64,000 nt of DNA from JAMXLO01 sp963719805 (GTDB taxonomy: Bacteria > Pseudomonadota > Alphaproteobacteria > Acetobacterales > Acetobacteraceae): positions 62,001 to 126,000 of the forward strand of contig CAVRDF010000007.1 in assembly GCA_963719805.1 (NCBI GenBank), written 5' to 3'. Position 1 is the first letter of the stretch. Each line of letters opens with the position of its first letter. The position numbers were made by a program, and so were the translations under genes. Below are positions 1-8,872 of this stretch, one piece after another. The notes beneath the pieces were generated by a model. The model saw only the letters and a program-made list of their open reading frames with translations. It ran no database searches and was not told the origin of the DNA.

Positions 1-156
1 TCACAAGGCATACGCGCCATGCTGCCGCACGTGGACGATTTCCGCCCGGTGCACAATCTGGCCAGCCTGCGCGCGTTGATTGATCTTCTGTCGCGACCCC
101 TGCCGCATCGGCCTTACTTGGCGACGGCGGGCAAGCCTGAAAGGATGGCATCATGA
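1..156 (+). CDS. CoxE-like VWA domain protein, C-terminal fragment
   Basis: The first reading frame is open from the window edge to the TGA at 154-156 and encodes about 51 residues. The stretch MLPHVDDFRPVHNL followed by an L-rich helix matches the typical end of CoxE-type von Willebrand factor A proteins, which accompany MoxR-like ATPases in maturation of molybdenum hydroxylases such as aerobic CO dehydrogenase. The stop overlaps the start of the next gene (ATGA at 153-156), so the two are translationally coupled. The N-terminal part lies outside the window. The family call rests on this short tail and on the xdhC neighbours. Confidence 0.6.
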   Translation, partial: SQGIRAMLPHVDDFRPVHNLASLRALIDLLSRPLPHRPYLATAGKPERMAS

Positions 157-479
157 GCATCGCAGAAACCGAAGACGTGCTGAGCACCGCCGCTCTGTGG
201 CGAGCATCCGGTGAGCAGGTCGCAGTGGCAACGGTAACCGAGACCTGGGGCAGTTCCCCCCGTCCGGCGGGCAGCCAGATGGCGGTGACCAAGTCCGGCA
301 AGATGGCCGGCTCGGTATCCGGCGGCTGCATCGAAGGCGCTGTCGCCGATGCCGCGATGAAGACGATTGATACCGGCACGCCGCAACTGCTGGACTTCGG
401 CGTCACCCACGAACGCGCCTGGGAAGTCGGCCTCGCCTGCGGTGGCAAGGTGAAGGTGTTCGTGGAGAAGCTTTCGTGA
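153..479 (+). CDS. XdhC/CoxI family protein, N-terminal XdhC domain only
   Basis: This 108-residue protein is an XdhC/CoxI N-terminal domain. Visible hallmarks are TWGSSPRPAGSQM, the glycine-rich SGSVSGGCIEGAV-type segment with its conserved cysteine, and a second cysteine in GLACGGKVKVFVE. In the family these cysteines bind sulfurated molybdenum cofactor and hand it to xanthine or CO dehydrogenase-type enzymes. The Rossmann half is a separate gene immediately downstream with a 4-base overlap (476-479). Split XdhC proteins of this kind are common in alphaproteobacteria, so I read this as natural. It likely acts in the cytoplasm on a molybdoenzyme encoded upstream of the window. Confidence 0.85.
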   Translation: MSIAETEDVLSTAALWRASGEQVAVATVTETWGSSPRPAGSQMAVTKSGKMAGSVSGGCIEGAVADAAMKTIDTGTPQLLDFGVTHERAWEVGLACGGKVKVFVEKLS

Positions 480-1180
480 CACCGGAAATCCTCGCGGCAC
501 TCGAAGCAGCGAAGCGCGAAAAGCGCCCTGTCGTGCTGGCAACACGCCTGCCCGGCGGTGACCAGCGCCTGCTGCCCGATCCGTCCGCACCGGCGGCGCT
601 GAACGCCGAAGCCGAGAAGGTGTTGCAGTCCGACGAAAGCGGCACCGTCAAGCACGACGGGACCGACTGGTTCCTGCACGCCCACAATCCACCGCTGCGT
701 CTGATTGTCGTCGGTGCGGTGCATATAGCGCAGGCGCTGGTACCGTTCGCTACGCAATGCGGTTTCGCCATCACCGTGGTGGATCCGCGCCGATCGTTCG
801 CGTCGGATGAACGCTTCCCGGATGTTACCGTGTCGACCGCGTGGCCCGACGAGGCGATGGACGAACTGAAACCGGATACTCGCACCGCGGTGGTCACACT
901 GACGCACGATCCGAAGCTCGACGACCCGGCGCTGGATCGCGCTTTGAAATCGCAGGCGTTCTATATCGGCGCGCTCGGCTCGCGGCGCACGCACGCGGCG
1001 CGGCTCAAGCGATTGCGCGAGCTCGGCCACAACGACAATTCGATGTCGCGCATCCGCGGACCCGTCGGCCTCAACCTCGAGGCCGTGACCGCGCCGGAAA
1101 TCGCACTGTCGATCATGGCCGAACTCGTCGCCGTGCGACGCGGCGCGCCATTGCCTGAAAGGCAATCGCTCGCCGCATGA
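476..1180 (+). CDS. XdhC family protein, Rossmann (C-terminal) domain
   Basis: The 234-residue product starts with GTG inside the stop of the preceding gene. It carries the XdhC Rossmann domain: a nucleotide-binding turn at VVGAVHIAQAL (about residue 79), VVDPRRSFASDERFP, and the diagnostic FYIGALGSRRTHAARLKRL near residue 162. The end contains the family-typical PVGLNLEAVTAPEIALSIMAELV. It should work with the 108-residue XdhC-N partner in sulfuration or insertion of molybdenum cofactor into a hydroxylase. It overlaps the next gene by ATGA (1177-1180), giving a tightly coupled four-gene unit. Confidence 0.88.
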   Translation: MTPEILAALEAAKREKRPVVLATRLPGGDQRLLPDPSAPAALNAEAEKVLQSDESGTVKHDGTDWFLHAHNPPLRLIVVGAVHIAQALVPFATQCGFAITVVDPRRSFASDERFPDVTVSTAWPDEAMDELKPDTRTAVVTLTHDPKLDDPALDRALKSQAFYIGALGSRRTHAARLKRLRELGHNDNSMSRIRGPVGLNLEAVTAPEIALSIMAELVAVRRGAPLPERQSLAA

Positions 1181-2838
1181 AATTCGGCCCAGTCCCGCTG
1201 GACGAGGCGCGCGGCGCCATCATGGCGCATTCGCAACGCGTCGGCGAACGCATGATCCGCAAGGGCTCGCTGCTCGATGAAGGGGCCGTCGTGGCACTGC
1301 GCGAGGCCGGCCGCAGCGAAATCATCGTCGCCCGGCTGGAACCGGGCGATGTGCCCGAGGATATCGCCGCCGATAGACTGGCTCAGCCGCTTGTCTCGCC
1401 GCTGCTCGCCCGCACGCGGGCGGCCACCGGCCGCGTGAACCTCGCCGCCGAGGTGCCTGGCCTGCTCCGCGTCGATGTCGCGATGGTCAACCGGCTCAAC
1501 ACGATCGACGAATCCCTCACTATCGGCACCTTGCCCGACTATGCCGTTGTGGCGCCGAAGGATCTTGTCGCGACGGTGAAGATCATTCCGTTTTCGGTGC
1601 CCGGCAATGTGCTCGCTGTCGCCGAGGCGCTGGTGAGGCAGACCGGTTCGCCCCTCACGCTGCACCCATTCCATCATCTCAAGGTCGGCCTTGTCGTCAC
1701 CGAACTGCCTGGCCTGAAGGGCAGCGTCACCGAGAAGACCATTGCCGCGACCGAGCAACGCGTAACGCAGCTTACCGGCACATTGCTGCCGCCACTGCGC
1801 ACGCCGCACGAGGAAGCACCAGTCGCCGAGGCCCTGAAGACCCTGATTGCTCAGGATGCCGAACTGCTGCTCGTCGTCGGTGCCTCGGCGGTGGTCGATC
1901 GGCGGGACGTTGGCCCTGCCGGCATTGTTCGCGCCGGCGGCGAGATCCTGCAGTTCGGCATGCCGGTCGATCCCGGCAACCTCATCTGCCTTGGCCGTAT
2001 CGGAAACCGAACGGCTCTGGTGTTGCCGGGCTGCGCGCGCAGTCCGAAGCTGAACGGCATCGACTTCGTATTGACTCGCCTGTTCGCCGGCCTGCCGGTC
2101 ACCCCGACCGACGTCATGCGCATGGGCGTTGGCGGCCTGCTGAAGGAGATCGACGACAGCCGCCCGTTGCCGCGCGAGAAGGCGCCTGCCACGCCGCGCA
2201 CCGGCATCGCACCGCGTAGCGCGCCAACAATCGCCGCTTTGGTACTCGGCGCCGGACGGTCGCGCCGGATGGCGCCCCATAACAAGCTGCTGGTGGCCGA
2301 TCGCACCGGCAAGTCGATGATCGCGCGCGTGGTCGACAACGTGCTGTCGTCCAACGCACGGCCGGTGCTCGTCGTTACCGGACACCAGGCCGAACAGGTG
2401 CAGCACGCGCTTGGCGGCCGACCTGTGCGATACGTACACGCACCGGATTATGCGGAAGGCCTGTCCGCCAGCCTGAAGGCCGGCATCGCCGCGGTCCCCG
2501 GGGAGTGCGCCGCAGCGTTGGTGTGCCTGGGCGACATGCCGCTGGTGACCGGACGCATGATCGACAAGTTGCTGGGTGCCTATGATCCCGGGGAAGGCCG
2601 ACTGATCGTGCTTCCTACCTTTCGCGGCAAGCAAGGCAATCCGATGCTGTGGGATCGCCAGTTCTTTCAGGAAATCCTGCAGATCAGTGGCGACTCGGGA
2701 GCACGCTATTTGCTGGGCAAGCACCTTGAAGCAGTGACTGAAGTAGAAATGGCGGACGATGCGGTGCTGCGTGACTTCGACACCACTGATTCGCTGAACA
2801 GCCTGCCGCAGCGCCTGCGGCCCGAAGCCATCGGCTAG
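1177..2838 (+). CDS. Molybdopterin-binding / MobA-like nucleotidyltransferase fusion
   Basis: The product has 553 residues and two parts. Residues 1 to about 340 resemble the MoeA/MogA-type molybdopterin-binding domain seen in molybdopterin-binding/glycosyltransferase proteins, with VGASAVVDRRDVGPAGI and GNRTALVLPGCARSPKLNG. Residues from about 349 onward are a MobA/MocA-like NTP transferase, with the signature LGAGRSRRMAPHNKLL, the GDMPLV acidic metal site and a GNPMLW segment. MocA-like enzymes attach CMP to molybdenum cofactor, producing the dinucleotide form used by xanthine and CO dehydrogenase-type enzymes. Its coupling to split xdhC genes supports that role. Which nucleotide is used cannot be read from sequence alone. 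Confidence 0.85.
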   Translation: MKFGPVPLDEARGAIMAHSQRVGERMIRKGSLLDEGAVVALREAGRSEIIVARLEPGDVPEDIAADRLAQPLVSPLLARTRAATGRVNLAAEVPGLLRVDVAMVNRLNTIDESLTIGTLPDYAVVAPKDLVATVKIIPFSVPGNVLAVAEALVRQTGSPLTLHPFHHLKVGLVVTELPGLKGSVTEKTIAATEQRVTQLTGTLLPPLRTPHEEAPVAEALKTLIAQDAELLLVVGASAVVDRRDVGPAGIVRAGGEILQFGMPVDPGNLICLGRIGNRTALVLPGCARSPKLNGIDFVLTRLFAGLPVTPTDVMRMGVGGLLKEIDDSRPLPREKAPATPRTGIAPRSAPTIAALVLGAGRSRRMAPHNKLLVADRTGKSMIARVVDNVLSSNARPVLVVTGHQAEQVQHALGGRPVRYVHAPDYAEGLSASLKAGIAAVPGECAAALVCLGDMPLVTGRMIDKLLGAYDPGEGRLIVLPTFRGKQGNPMLWDRQFFQEILQISGDSGARYLLGKHLEAVTEVEMADDAVLRDFDTTDSLNSLPQRLRPEAIG

Positions 2839-2844
2839 GCACCC

Positions 2845-3748
2845 ATGCCAATCTGCGAGGCCGATCCCTGGCGCTTCCAATATTTCGACGATGTCGATTG
2901 CCCAGAGCATATCCGGATTTCCACAGAGGACCCGGATTCTCTGGGAGTGGTTCCCGCAACAGCGTTGGATTTACGACAAACTGGCGGTGGCCTTGTCGCA
3001 GGGATTGCAGGCTGCGCCGCATGGCGTGATGCCTCCAGCCTTCCCGGTGTTCTCCAAGCCGATCATGAACCTGCGCGGCATGGGCACCGGCAGCCAGGTC
3101 ATCGCGTCAGCCGAGGAATACCGCACGTCACTGACTGCGGGCCACTTCTGGTGCACGTTGCTGACCGGACCGCATGTCAGCACCGATGTTGCCTTGGTCG
3201 ATGGCGAGCCCCGCTGGTGGCGTCATACCACGGGCGCCACGGCACCGGGCGGAACCTTCGATCACTGGCTGATCCACGCGGAGGCAATGCCCGAGATCGA
3301 GAACTGGTGCGGCGCCTGGTCGCGTAAGCATCTGCGGGGCTACACCGGGATGGCAAACTTCGAGACCATTGGTGGCCGCATCATTGAAGCCCACCTGCGC
3401 TTCGCCGACCAATGGCCTGATCTTTATGGTAAAGGCTGGGTCGAGGCGGTGGTCCACCTGCACGTCAGCGGCAACTGGTCCTATCCCGATACCGATCGCG
3501 CCAACGGCTATAGCGTGGTGCTGTTTGGCCCGCACGGCCCGCACTACCGCCATCCAGCGCCTGAACTGGTTGAGCAGGTCCGCGCGATGCCCGGTGTGTC
3601 CAGCGTGCAGATCACGTTCCACGAGGACAAGGCGCCCGAGCATCACGCGATGCCCCCCGGCGGCTTCCGCCTCGCCATCGTCAACAGCCATTCGCTGGAA
3701 GCCGGTCAGCGCGGTCGAGAACTGCTCGCCAACGCGTTGATCCCCTGA
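2845..3748 (+). CDS. Conserved uncharacterised protein, frameshifted near 2938-2942
   Basis: The family-like N-terminus (MPICEADPWRFQYFDDVDCP) starts at ATG 2845 in frame 1. The rest (WEWFPQQRWIYDKLAVA and onward) runs in frame 2 from about 2942. Removing one base around 2938-2942 joins them as EDPDSWEWFPQQRWIYDKL, giving about 300 residues. A shorter in-frame start at 2891 exists, but its first residues look like shifted noise. Later conserved blocks are FPVFSKPIMNLRGMG, EPRWWRHTTG, GYTGMANFETIGGRIIE and LRFADQWPDLYG. The NFE-IGGRIIE-HLRF pattern recalls the end of ATP-grasp enzymes, but this is only a weak resemblance. It follows the molybdenum cofactor gene by six bases. Function unknown. 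Confidence 0.65.
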
Positions 3749-3750
3749 CG

Positions 3751-5019
3751 CTACCCGATCGCCGCCGCCACCCACTGCGCCCAGGCCAGCGCCTGCTTAT
3801 CCTGACCAATCGGGTGACGACTTGGATACCCAGCGGCAAGCCGTTCGGACCGGTCCCGGCAGGGACCGTGACGCACGGCACGTGCAGGCTTGTCCATATC
3901 AGGTTGAACACTGGATCGCCGGTCCAGCCCAGCCCCGCCGGGGCCTCGCCCGGCGCCGAGGGCGTCACCAGGGCGTCCAGCCCCTCCACGCATACCGAGA
4001 ACTCCTGTTGCGCACGCCGGAACTCGGCCTTGGCCTCGAATACCGCGCCTTCGGTCTGCGACAGGCCGAAATCCAGCCGCTCGCGCAGGCCTTCGCTGAT
4101 CTGCTCGCGCGCGTGGGCCAATTCCCAGCCCAACGCCCGGGCGCTTTCGCTGTTCATGACGATGGGATGTGCCGCCGCGACGCGAGCCACCGCCGGCGAT
4201 AGTTCCCGGTCGATCACGGTCGCACCAGCGCACGCCAAGGCCGACGCCACGCGTGGCAGCAGCGCCTCGGTTTCAGGCAGCGCCTGATCCCAGGCGGGCG
4301 AGCGGCAGATGCCGATACGTGGCGGGCGGTCCGGACGGGCATCCGGGTTGCCGAGATCCCGGCCTGACACCGCTCCCGCGAATAGCGCGCAATCGGCGAC
4401 GCGGCGAGCCATGACTCCAACAGTATCAAGACTTCTCGGCCATCAGCTTCATGCCGAACCGGTTGATCATGCCAAAGCTCGGCTTGTAGCCGACAACGCC
4501 GCAGTAAGCGGCGGGGCGAATCACGCTGCCGGCGGTCTGCGTGCCGTAGGCCAGCGGAAAGAAGCAGTCAGCGACGCCAGCGGCCGAACCGCTGCTGGAG
4601 CCGCCGGGCGTATGCTGCAGGTTGTGCGGGTTACCGGTAGGCCCGGGCTTGCGGGTGGCAAATTCGGTGGTCACTGTCTTGCCCATGGCAACGCCGCCCG
4701 CAGCGCGCGCCCAGGCCACCGCGGCGGCATCCGCCTTCGGCCGCCAGCCCCGCCAAATGGGTGAACCGTATTCGCTGGGCATATCAGCGGTATCCAGCAC
4801 ATCCTTCACGCCGATCGGCAGACCGTGCAGCGGTCCTGGCCGGGCACTAGCGGCACATCGGCGCGCCGCCTCTGCGTCATGCCAGGCAAATGCCCTCACC
4901 TCGGGCTCGCGTGCGGCGATACGAGCCAGGCACGCTTCCATCAGGTCGGTCGCGCTCAGCTTGCCCTCCCTGATCAGCCGGGCGGCTTCTGTCGCGGTCA
5001 GCCTCGCGGGATCCTGCAT
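3751..5019 (-). CDS. Amidase (amidase signature family), two frameshifts
   Basis: This is an amidase-signature hydrolase of about 422 residues, expected to split amides to acid and ammonia. The N-terminal half (5019 to about 4432) contains the catalytic Lys in GVKDVLDTADMPSEYGSPI and the Gly/Ser loop TPGGSSSGSAAGVAD, followed by YGTQTAGSVIRPAAY. One surplus base near 4431-4435 separates MKLMAE from SLDTVGVMARRVADCALFAG. A second break near 3810-3812 separates GIQVVTR from IGQDKQALAWAQWV, which ends at the stop at 3751. The start follows a GAGGAG-like ribosome site. The gene converges on its neighbour with a 2-base gap. Two breaks could mean a pseudogene, but the window's general frameshift pattern makes sequence error at least as likely. 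Confidence 0.75.
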
Positions 5020-5090
5020 GGCAGATTTCTCCTCCCCAACCGTTCGCGCAGGCTGGCGCAAGCAGCCTCCCGGGTCCATCCTTTCACACG

Positions 5091-5637
5091 ATGGAACCGC
5101 GCGAACATCCAGCTTCTGTCACCGTGGGCGCCGGCCCGGACGGGTCACTGACCTACCTGGTGGATCTACCCCCGGAAGAGCTGCCGCCGGTGCATCGCCG
5201 CGATCTCGAACGCGCCTGGGATGCCGCTCGGAATGCGGCTATCGCCAAACGCTGGGGTGTGGTCCGCGGCTTCCGGTTTCGCCGCTGTGATGGATCGTTT
5301 GCCGATCTGGCGCTGGCTGATCGTGATGCCTGCTGCTGGGCTGGCGCAGTGGAGGCGATCGTCGGGCTGCGCAACAGCTACGGCCTCTCGGTGTGCTTCC
5401 GCCTGCTGGCGCTGGTGGAATTACTGGCCCGCGTCCGCTGGGCCGACTCACTTTGCCTCGTGCAGCGCGACGGCGCGGAACTGCACCCGTCGCTGTTGCG
5501 CGCTGCCGCGAGCACACCTTTGACCGCCGAGGCGCGGTTCGACGAGATCAGGTTTCCGCAGCCGGCTCGCCCGTTTTGCCTTCGGCATTGCCGTGGAAGG
5601 ACACGCGGCCCAGCGTCTGTCAGGAGCCACGCAATGA
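5091..5637 (+). CDS. Hypothetical protein, likely frameshifted near 5565-5570
   Basis: The 5' part encodes about 160 residues beginning MEPREHPASVTVGAG with LTYLVDLPPEELPPVHRRDLERAWDA-type sequence. In the same frame it would run on into the following lipoprotein. A shift of one base near 5565-5570 instead gives RFAFGIAVEGHAAQRLSGATQ and a TGA at 5635-5637 that overlaps the lipoprotein ATG (ATGA at 5634-5637), the stop/start arrangement seen throughout this genome. I therefore prefer two coupled genes with one base missing. No known domain or transmembrane segment is evident. Function unknown. Confidence 0.5.
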
Positions 5638-5981
5638 GCCGCCTGCCCGTCATTCTGCTGCCGCCGGCATTGCTGGCGCTGGCGTGCTGTTCTCCTCCCC
5701 CTAGTAGTGCCACGAGCCAGACCCGCGCCGACGCCGCGACGATGACCGCCTGCCGCGAGCGCGCCGATGCCGTGTACAACCGGCTGAATCGCGACCAGAT
5801 CTACTCGATGACCAATCGCAACGTGCCCTACTCGGCCAGCTACGCGCCCGGCGTGACCGACCAGGGACTGGCTGATCGCTTCGCCCACCAGAACATGATC
5901 CGAGACTGCGTGCGCAACACCGGCACCGAGACCGATCGAGCCAGCGACAAGAACCCACCGGAACCGACACAGACTCCCTGA
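5634..5981 (+). CDS. Small putative lipoprotein
   Basis: The 115-residue protein begins MSRLPVILLPPALLALACCSPPP: a short positive start, a hydrophobic core and an LALAC-type lipobox giving a lipidated Cys. The mature part contains CRERADAVYNRLNRDQIYSM, YSASYAPGVTDQGLADRFAHQNMI and a conserved-looking Cys in RDCVRNTGTE, ending in a Pro/Thr-rich tail. It is probably anchored in the cell envelope facing the periplasm. The family is not one I can name. Its start overlaps the stop of the preceding frame-restored gene, and its stop at 5981 is followed after one base by the MFS gene. Confidence 0.7.
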   Translation: MSRLPVILLPPALLALACCSPPPSSATSQTRADAATMTACRERADAVYNRLNRDQIYSMTNRNVPYSASYAPGVTDQGLADRFAHQNMIRDCVRNTGTETDRASDKNPPEPTQTP

Positions 5982-5982
5982 C

Positions 5983-7227
5983 GTGGCAAGCCTGTCAGCC
6001 GTCGGCGGCGTGCTCGCGCAGCGCAATGCGCGAATCTTCTATTCCGGCAGCGTCACGTGCTGGACCGGCTCCTGGATGCAGCGTGTCGCGACCGACTGGC
6101 TGGCCTGGGAACTGACCCATTCCGCCCTTTGGGTCAGTGTCATCGCATTCTGCAACCTCGCTCCATCTGTGGTGATCTCGCCGCTTGCCGGTGCGGTGGC
6201 GGACCGGATCGACCGGGTGCGATTGACCATGGCCTCGCAGTTCATCGCGGCTGGCCAGGCCGCCATCCTGGTGCTGCTGATCCTGACCGGCCTGATCCGG
6301 GTCGAGTTCATCGCCGCACTCGCGGCGATCAACGGGATGGCGGAGACTTTCGCCCAGCCGGCGCGGCAGTGCCTGATCCCGGGACTGGTGCCGCGCGCCT
6401 ATCTGCCGGGCGCCGTGGCGCTTAACTCGCTGACCTATAATGTCGCGCGGTTCATCGGTCCCGCGCTGTCCGGACCGATGATCGCCAGCTGGGGTGTGGT
6501 TCCGCCGATTGTCTGCAATTGCGCGGCGTTCCTGTTCGCCAGCGTGACCATGCACCTGCTGCGGCTCGATCCGGCAATCCGCATCGGCCACCGTTCGAGC
6601 CACGGCATTTTCCACGATGCGGTCGAAGGCGTCCGTTATGTCGCACGCCACCGTGGCATCGGTCCGCTGCTGCTGTTCGCCGCGGCAGTCGGCGTGTCGC
6701 TGCGCTCGGTGCCGGAAATGCTGCCGCCTTACGTCGCAGACCTGTTCGGCCGCGACGCGCGCGGCCTTGCCATGCTGGCGAGCACCATGGGCCTCGCCGC
6801 GCTGGTCGGCGGCTCACTGGTCGCGATCCGCGGACATTTGGCGGGCCTGACCCGAATCGCCGTGGCCGCCGGGCTCGTCCTGGTGTTCGCCACGGCGAGC
6901 TTTGTCGCAACGCACCACTTTGCAGTCGGCGTCGTTTGCATTGGCGTCATGGGTGCGGCCACCACAATGCACGGCATCTCGATCCAGACGCTGCTGCAGA
7001 ACTCCGCCTCAGCCGCCATGGTGGGACGCGTGCTCAGCCTGTGGGGCATGATCACGCGCGCTGCCCCGGCGATGGGCGCACTGGCCTATGGCGCGGCATC
7101 CGAGTTCGTCGGTCTGCAACTGCCGGTGCTGTGCGGCTGCGTGCTGTGCGGCTTGGCCTGGATGCGAGCGCGGTCCGGTCTGTCGCGCATGGCCCCGGTG
7201 CTGGAGGGCAGCGAGACGCTGGCATGA
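5983..7227 (+). CDS. MFS transporter (EntS-like)
   Basis: The GTG-initiated product has 414 residues with about twelve hydrophobic segments. The loop between helices 2 and 3, GAVADRIDRVRLTM, fits the major facilitator signature. The N-terminal RNARIFYSGSVTCWTGSWMQRVATDWLAWELT resembles the EntS/YbdA-type exporters. It should be a proton-driven efflux carrier in the inner membrane. The substrate is not predictable. The gene starts one base after the lipoprotein stop, so the two are probably co-transcribed. The sequence ends without the extra tail seen in some MFS branches. Confidence 0.85.
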   Translation: MASLSAVGGVLAQRNARIFYSGSVTCWTGSWMQRVATDWLAWELTHSALWVSVIAFCNLAPSVVISPLAGAVADRIDRVRLTMASQFIAAGQAAILVLLILTGLIRVEFIAALAAINGMAETFAQPARQCLIPGLVPRAYLPGAVALNSLTYNVARFIGPALSGPMIASWGVVPPIVCNCAAFLFASVTMHLLRLDPAIRIGHRSSHGIFHDAVEGVRYVARHRGIGPLLLFAAAVGVSLRSVPEMLPPYVADLFGRDARGLAMLASTMGLAALVGGSLVAIRGHLAGLTRIAVAAGLVLVFATASFVATHHFAVGVVCIGVMGAATTMHGISIQTLLQNSASAAMVGRVLSLWGMITRAAPAMGALAYGAASEFVGLQLPVLCGCVLCGLAWMRARSGLSRMAPVLEGSETLA

Positions 7228-7304
7228 GCGGCCAGCCACTGTTTCCGCTGCTGCCGAAATGCCCTAGAACGCCGGAGGCAATCGCAACCAAGGGGAGAAT
7301 GTCG

Positions 7305-7655
7305 ATGGCGAGCATTAAGCGCACCGATCCGGGCAGCATCCTGTCGAAAGGCGTAGAATACCATAATTTTGTTTATCTTCAGGGCGTTACCGCAAAAGAC
7401 ACAAGTAAGGATATCAAGGGGCAGACAGCCGAGGTGCTGGCTCAGATCGACCAGTTGCTGGAGATCCATGGCACCGACAAGACCCGTATGCTGCAAGCGC
7501 AGATCTGGGTGCGGAACATCAAGGACCGCGACGCCATGAACGAGGTTTGGACCCCCTGGCTGCCGAAGGATGGTGCGCCGGCCCGCGCCTGCGTGCAGGC
7601 GGAGCTCGCCAATCCGTCGATTCTGGTCGAGATCATGGTGACCGCCTGCAAGTGA
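7305..7655 (+). CDS. RidA family protein
   Basis: This is a 116-residue RidA/YjgF/UK114 protein. Typical features are KGVEYHNFVYLQGVTAKDTS near the start, the QTAEVLAQIDQLLEIHGTDK helix and the PARACVQAELANPSILVEI end with the conserved Arg and Glu of the active cleft. RidA enzymes hydrolyse reactive 2-aminoacrylate and related imines. This branch could have another imine substrate. An ATG at 7299 is in frame, but the GGGGAG site at 7292-7297 sits seven bases before the ATG at 7305, which I chose. The gene lies 77 bases after the MFS gene. Confidence 0.88.
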   Translation: MASIKRTDPGSILSKGVEYHNFVYLQGVTAKDTSKDIKGQTAEVLAQIDQLLEIHGTDKTRMLQAQIWVRNIKDRDAMNEVWTPWLPKDGAPARACVQAELANPSILVEIMVTACK

Positions 7656-8041
7656 CCGTTGAGCTGGCGGGCGGCATCTATTGCATGTGAAGCACGTGGC
7701 GCGGATCGCCTCCCTCGAGGCGATCCCGCGCCGCGGGGCTTACCTTCCAGTAAGGGGTTTTTGATAATCCGGGCGCGCAATAGCCAGAAGGCTGCGCGCA
7801 ATGAGTGTCCTGGGATCAGATTCGCATGTCCCCGATTGGCCCGCACTTTCGGCCTCCGCCCGAGAAAATGCGGAACAAATCGTAAAACTAGGACAAATTT
7901 CCCCCTTTCCTAACTCATCCACAGGGGTAAGCCGGCGATCTGCCGCACATCTTGCGGAACGTTCGAGTTGTCGGGTTGTCACCATTGCAACCCTGTTGCT
8001 ACCAATTCACAGAGCTTGAGGGCAGCGGGGAGCGGGGGGCA
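7656..8041. other. Intergenic region between ridA and the CHAP gene
   Basis: These 386 bases hold a strong hairpin at 7698-7732 and otherwise no convincing gene. A 72-codon open frame at 7801-8019 has no recognisable motif. The part just before the CHAP gene contains two copies of GTTGTC around 7967-7982 and a G-rich stretch before the ATG at 8042. A promoter for the CHAP gene must lie here, but I cannot place its -35 and -10 with confidence. Confidence 0.5.
7698..7732 (+). terminator. Hairpin after ridA, possible terminator
   Basis: The arms GGATCGCCT and AGGCGATCC pair perfectly over nine bases around a CCCTCG loop. They extend outward through GGCGC/GCGCC with one bulged C. The hairpin begins about 43 bases after the ridA stop. 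No T-run follows, so it may be a weak or factor-assisted terminator or an RNA-stabilising hairpin. Confidence 0.45.
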
Positions 8042-8846
8042 ATGCGGGGTTGGGCGACCAACGCGAGCACTTGGTTATTTGGTTCATTTCTCATTGTTAG
8101 CGGTCAATTCATGCTGCATCCCGCTAGCGCTGCTTACGCCGACCACCAGCGAAGATCCCAGCAAACAGAGCATGCCACCAGCTACGCAGCGCGGCACACT
8201 GTCCACACTGCGTTCTCGCGCCGCCGCGGAGGCGCGCGTCGCCAGTTCGCTTTCGCGCATGGCGGCATCTCCTGCGTGCCGTTCGCACGCGAAGATTTCG
8301 GGTATCGCGGTCAGCGGCAACGCCTGGCAATGGTGGGAGAACGCTGCCGGCGTCTATGCACGCGGCAAACTCCCCGAGCCTGGCAGCGTCCTGGCGTTCC
8401 GCGCCAATGGCCGCATGCATCTCGGCCACGTCGCGGTGGTTGCCCGCGTCGTCAATCCACGAGAGGTGGAGATCGATCACGCGAACTGGTGGGGACCCGG
8501 AATGCGCGGTGGCGTGGCCCGCAGCGTCCCTGTCGTCGACGTATCCGAGGCTAATGACTGGAGCGCGGTGCGCGTCGGCCTGGGTGGCAGCGGCGAGTTT
8601 GGCAGCGTCTATCCGACCTATGGCTTCATCTATAACCGACCAGACACCGGGGTGATGGAAGCGTCGGCTGCGGCGCCCGCGCCAAAGCCGGAGTTGAACC
8701 CGGCTCCTTCCGATCTGCGTCCGAAGGCTGAGCGGGGTTGGCAGACCTATGAGGAAGTGGCTGAGGCGCCGGTCAAGTCACGCTATCACCAGATCCACAA
8801 CGGCCGGATAAGGGTCCTGGCCACCGTGGCCACTCCTTCGCGCTGA
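8042..8846 (+). CDS. CHAP domain cell-wall amidase, frameshifted at 8296-8298
   Basis: The protein starts at ATG 8042 with a signal-like segment (WLFGSFLIVSGQFMLHPASAAYA). The CHAP nucleophile Cys sits in GGISCVPFARE. The frame then breaks at a TTT at 8296-8298. Dropping one T continues as SGIAVSGNAWQWWENAAGVYARG, PGSVLAFRANGRMHLGHVAVVARVV (catalytic His) and IDHANWW, ending at 8846. The restored length is about 268 residues. CHAP domains are Cys/His NlpC/P60-like amidases or endopeptidases acting on peptidoglycan. The leader suggests a periplasmic role in wall turnover. As written, the product would lose the catalytic His. Confidence 0.75.
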
Positions 8847-8872
8847 CGGCCATCCCCGGCTACCGCTAAGAG

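Noticed and set aside
153..1180. Split XdhC taken as another frameshift
   Set aside because: The two halves are joined by a normal GTG/TGA overlap and split XdhC pairs are common, so I treat them as two real genes.
961..2910. 649-codon open frame on the minus strand opposite the molybdopterin-binding/MobA fusion
   Set aside because: High G+C creates long antisense frames. It has no recognisable domain, while the plus strand encodes a clear two-domain protein.
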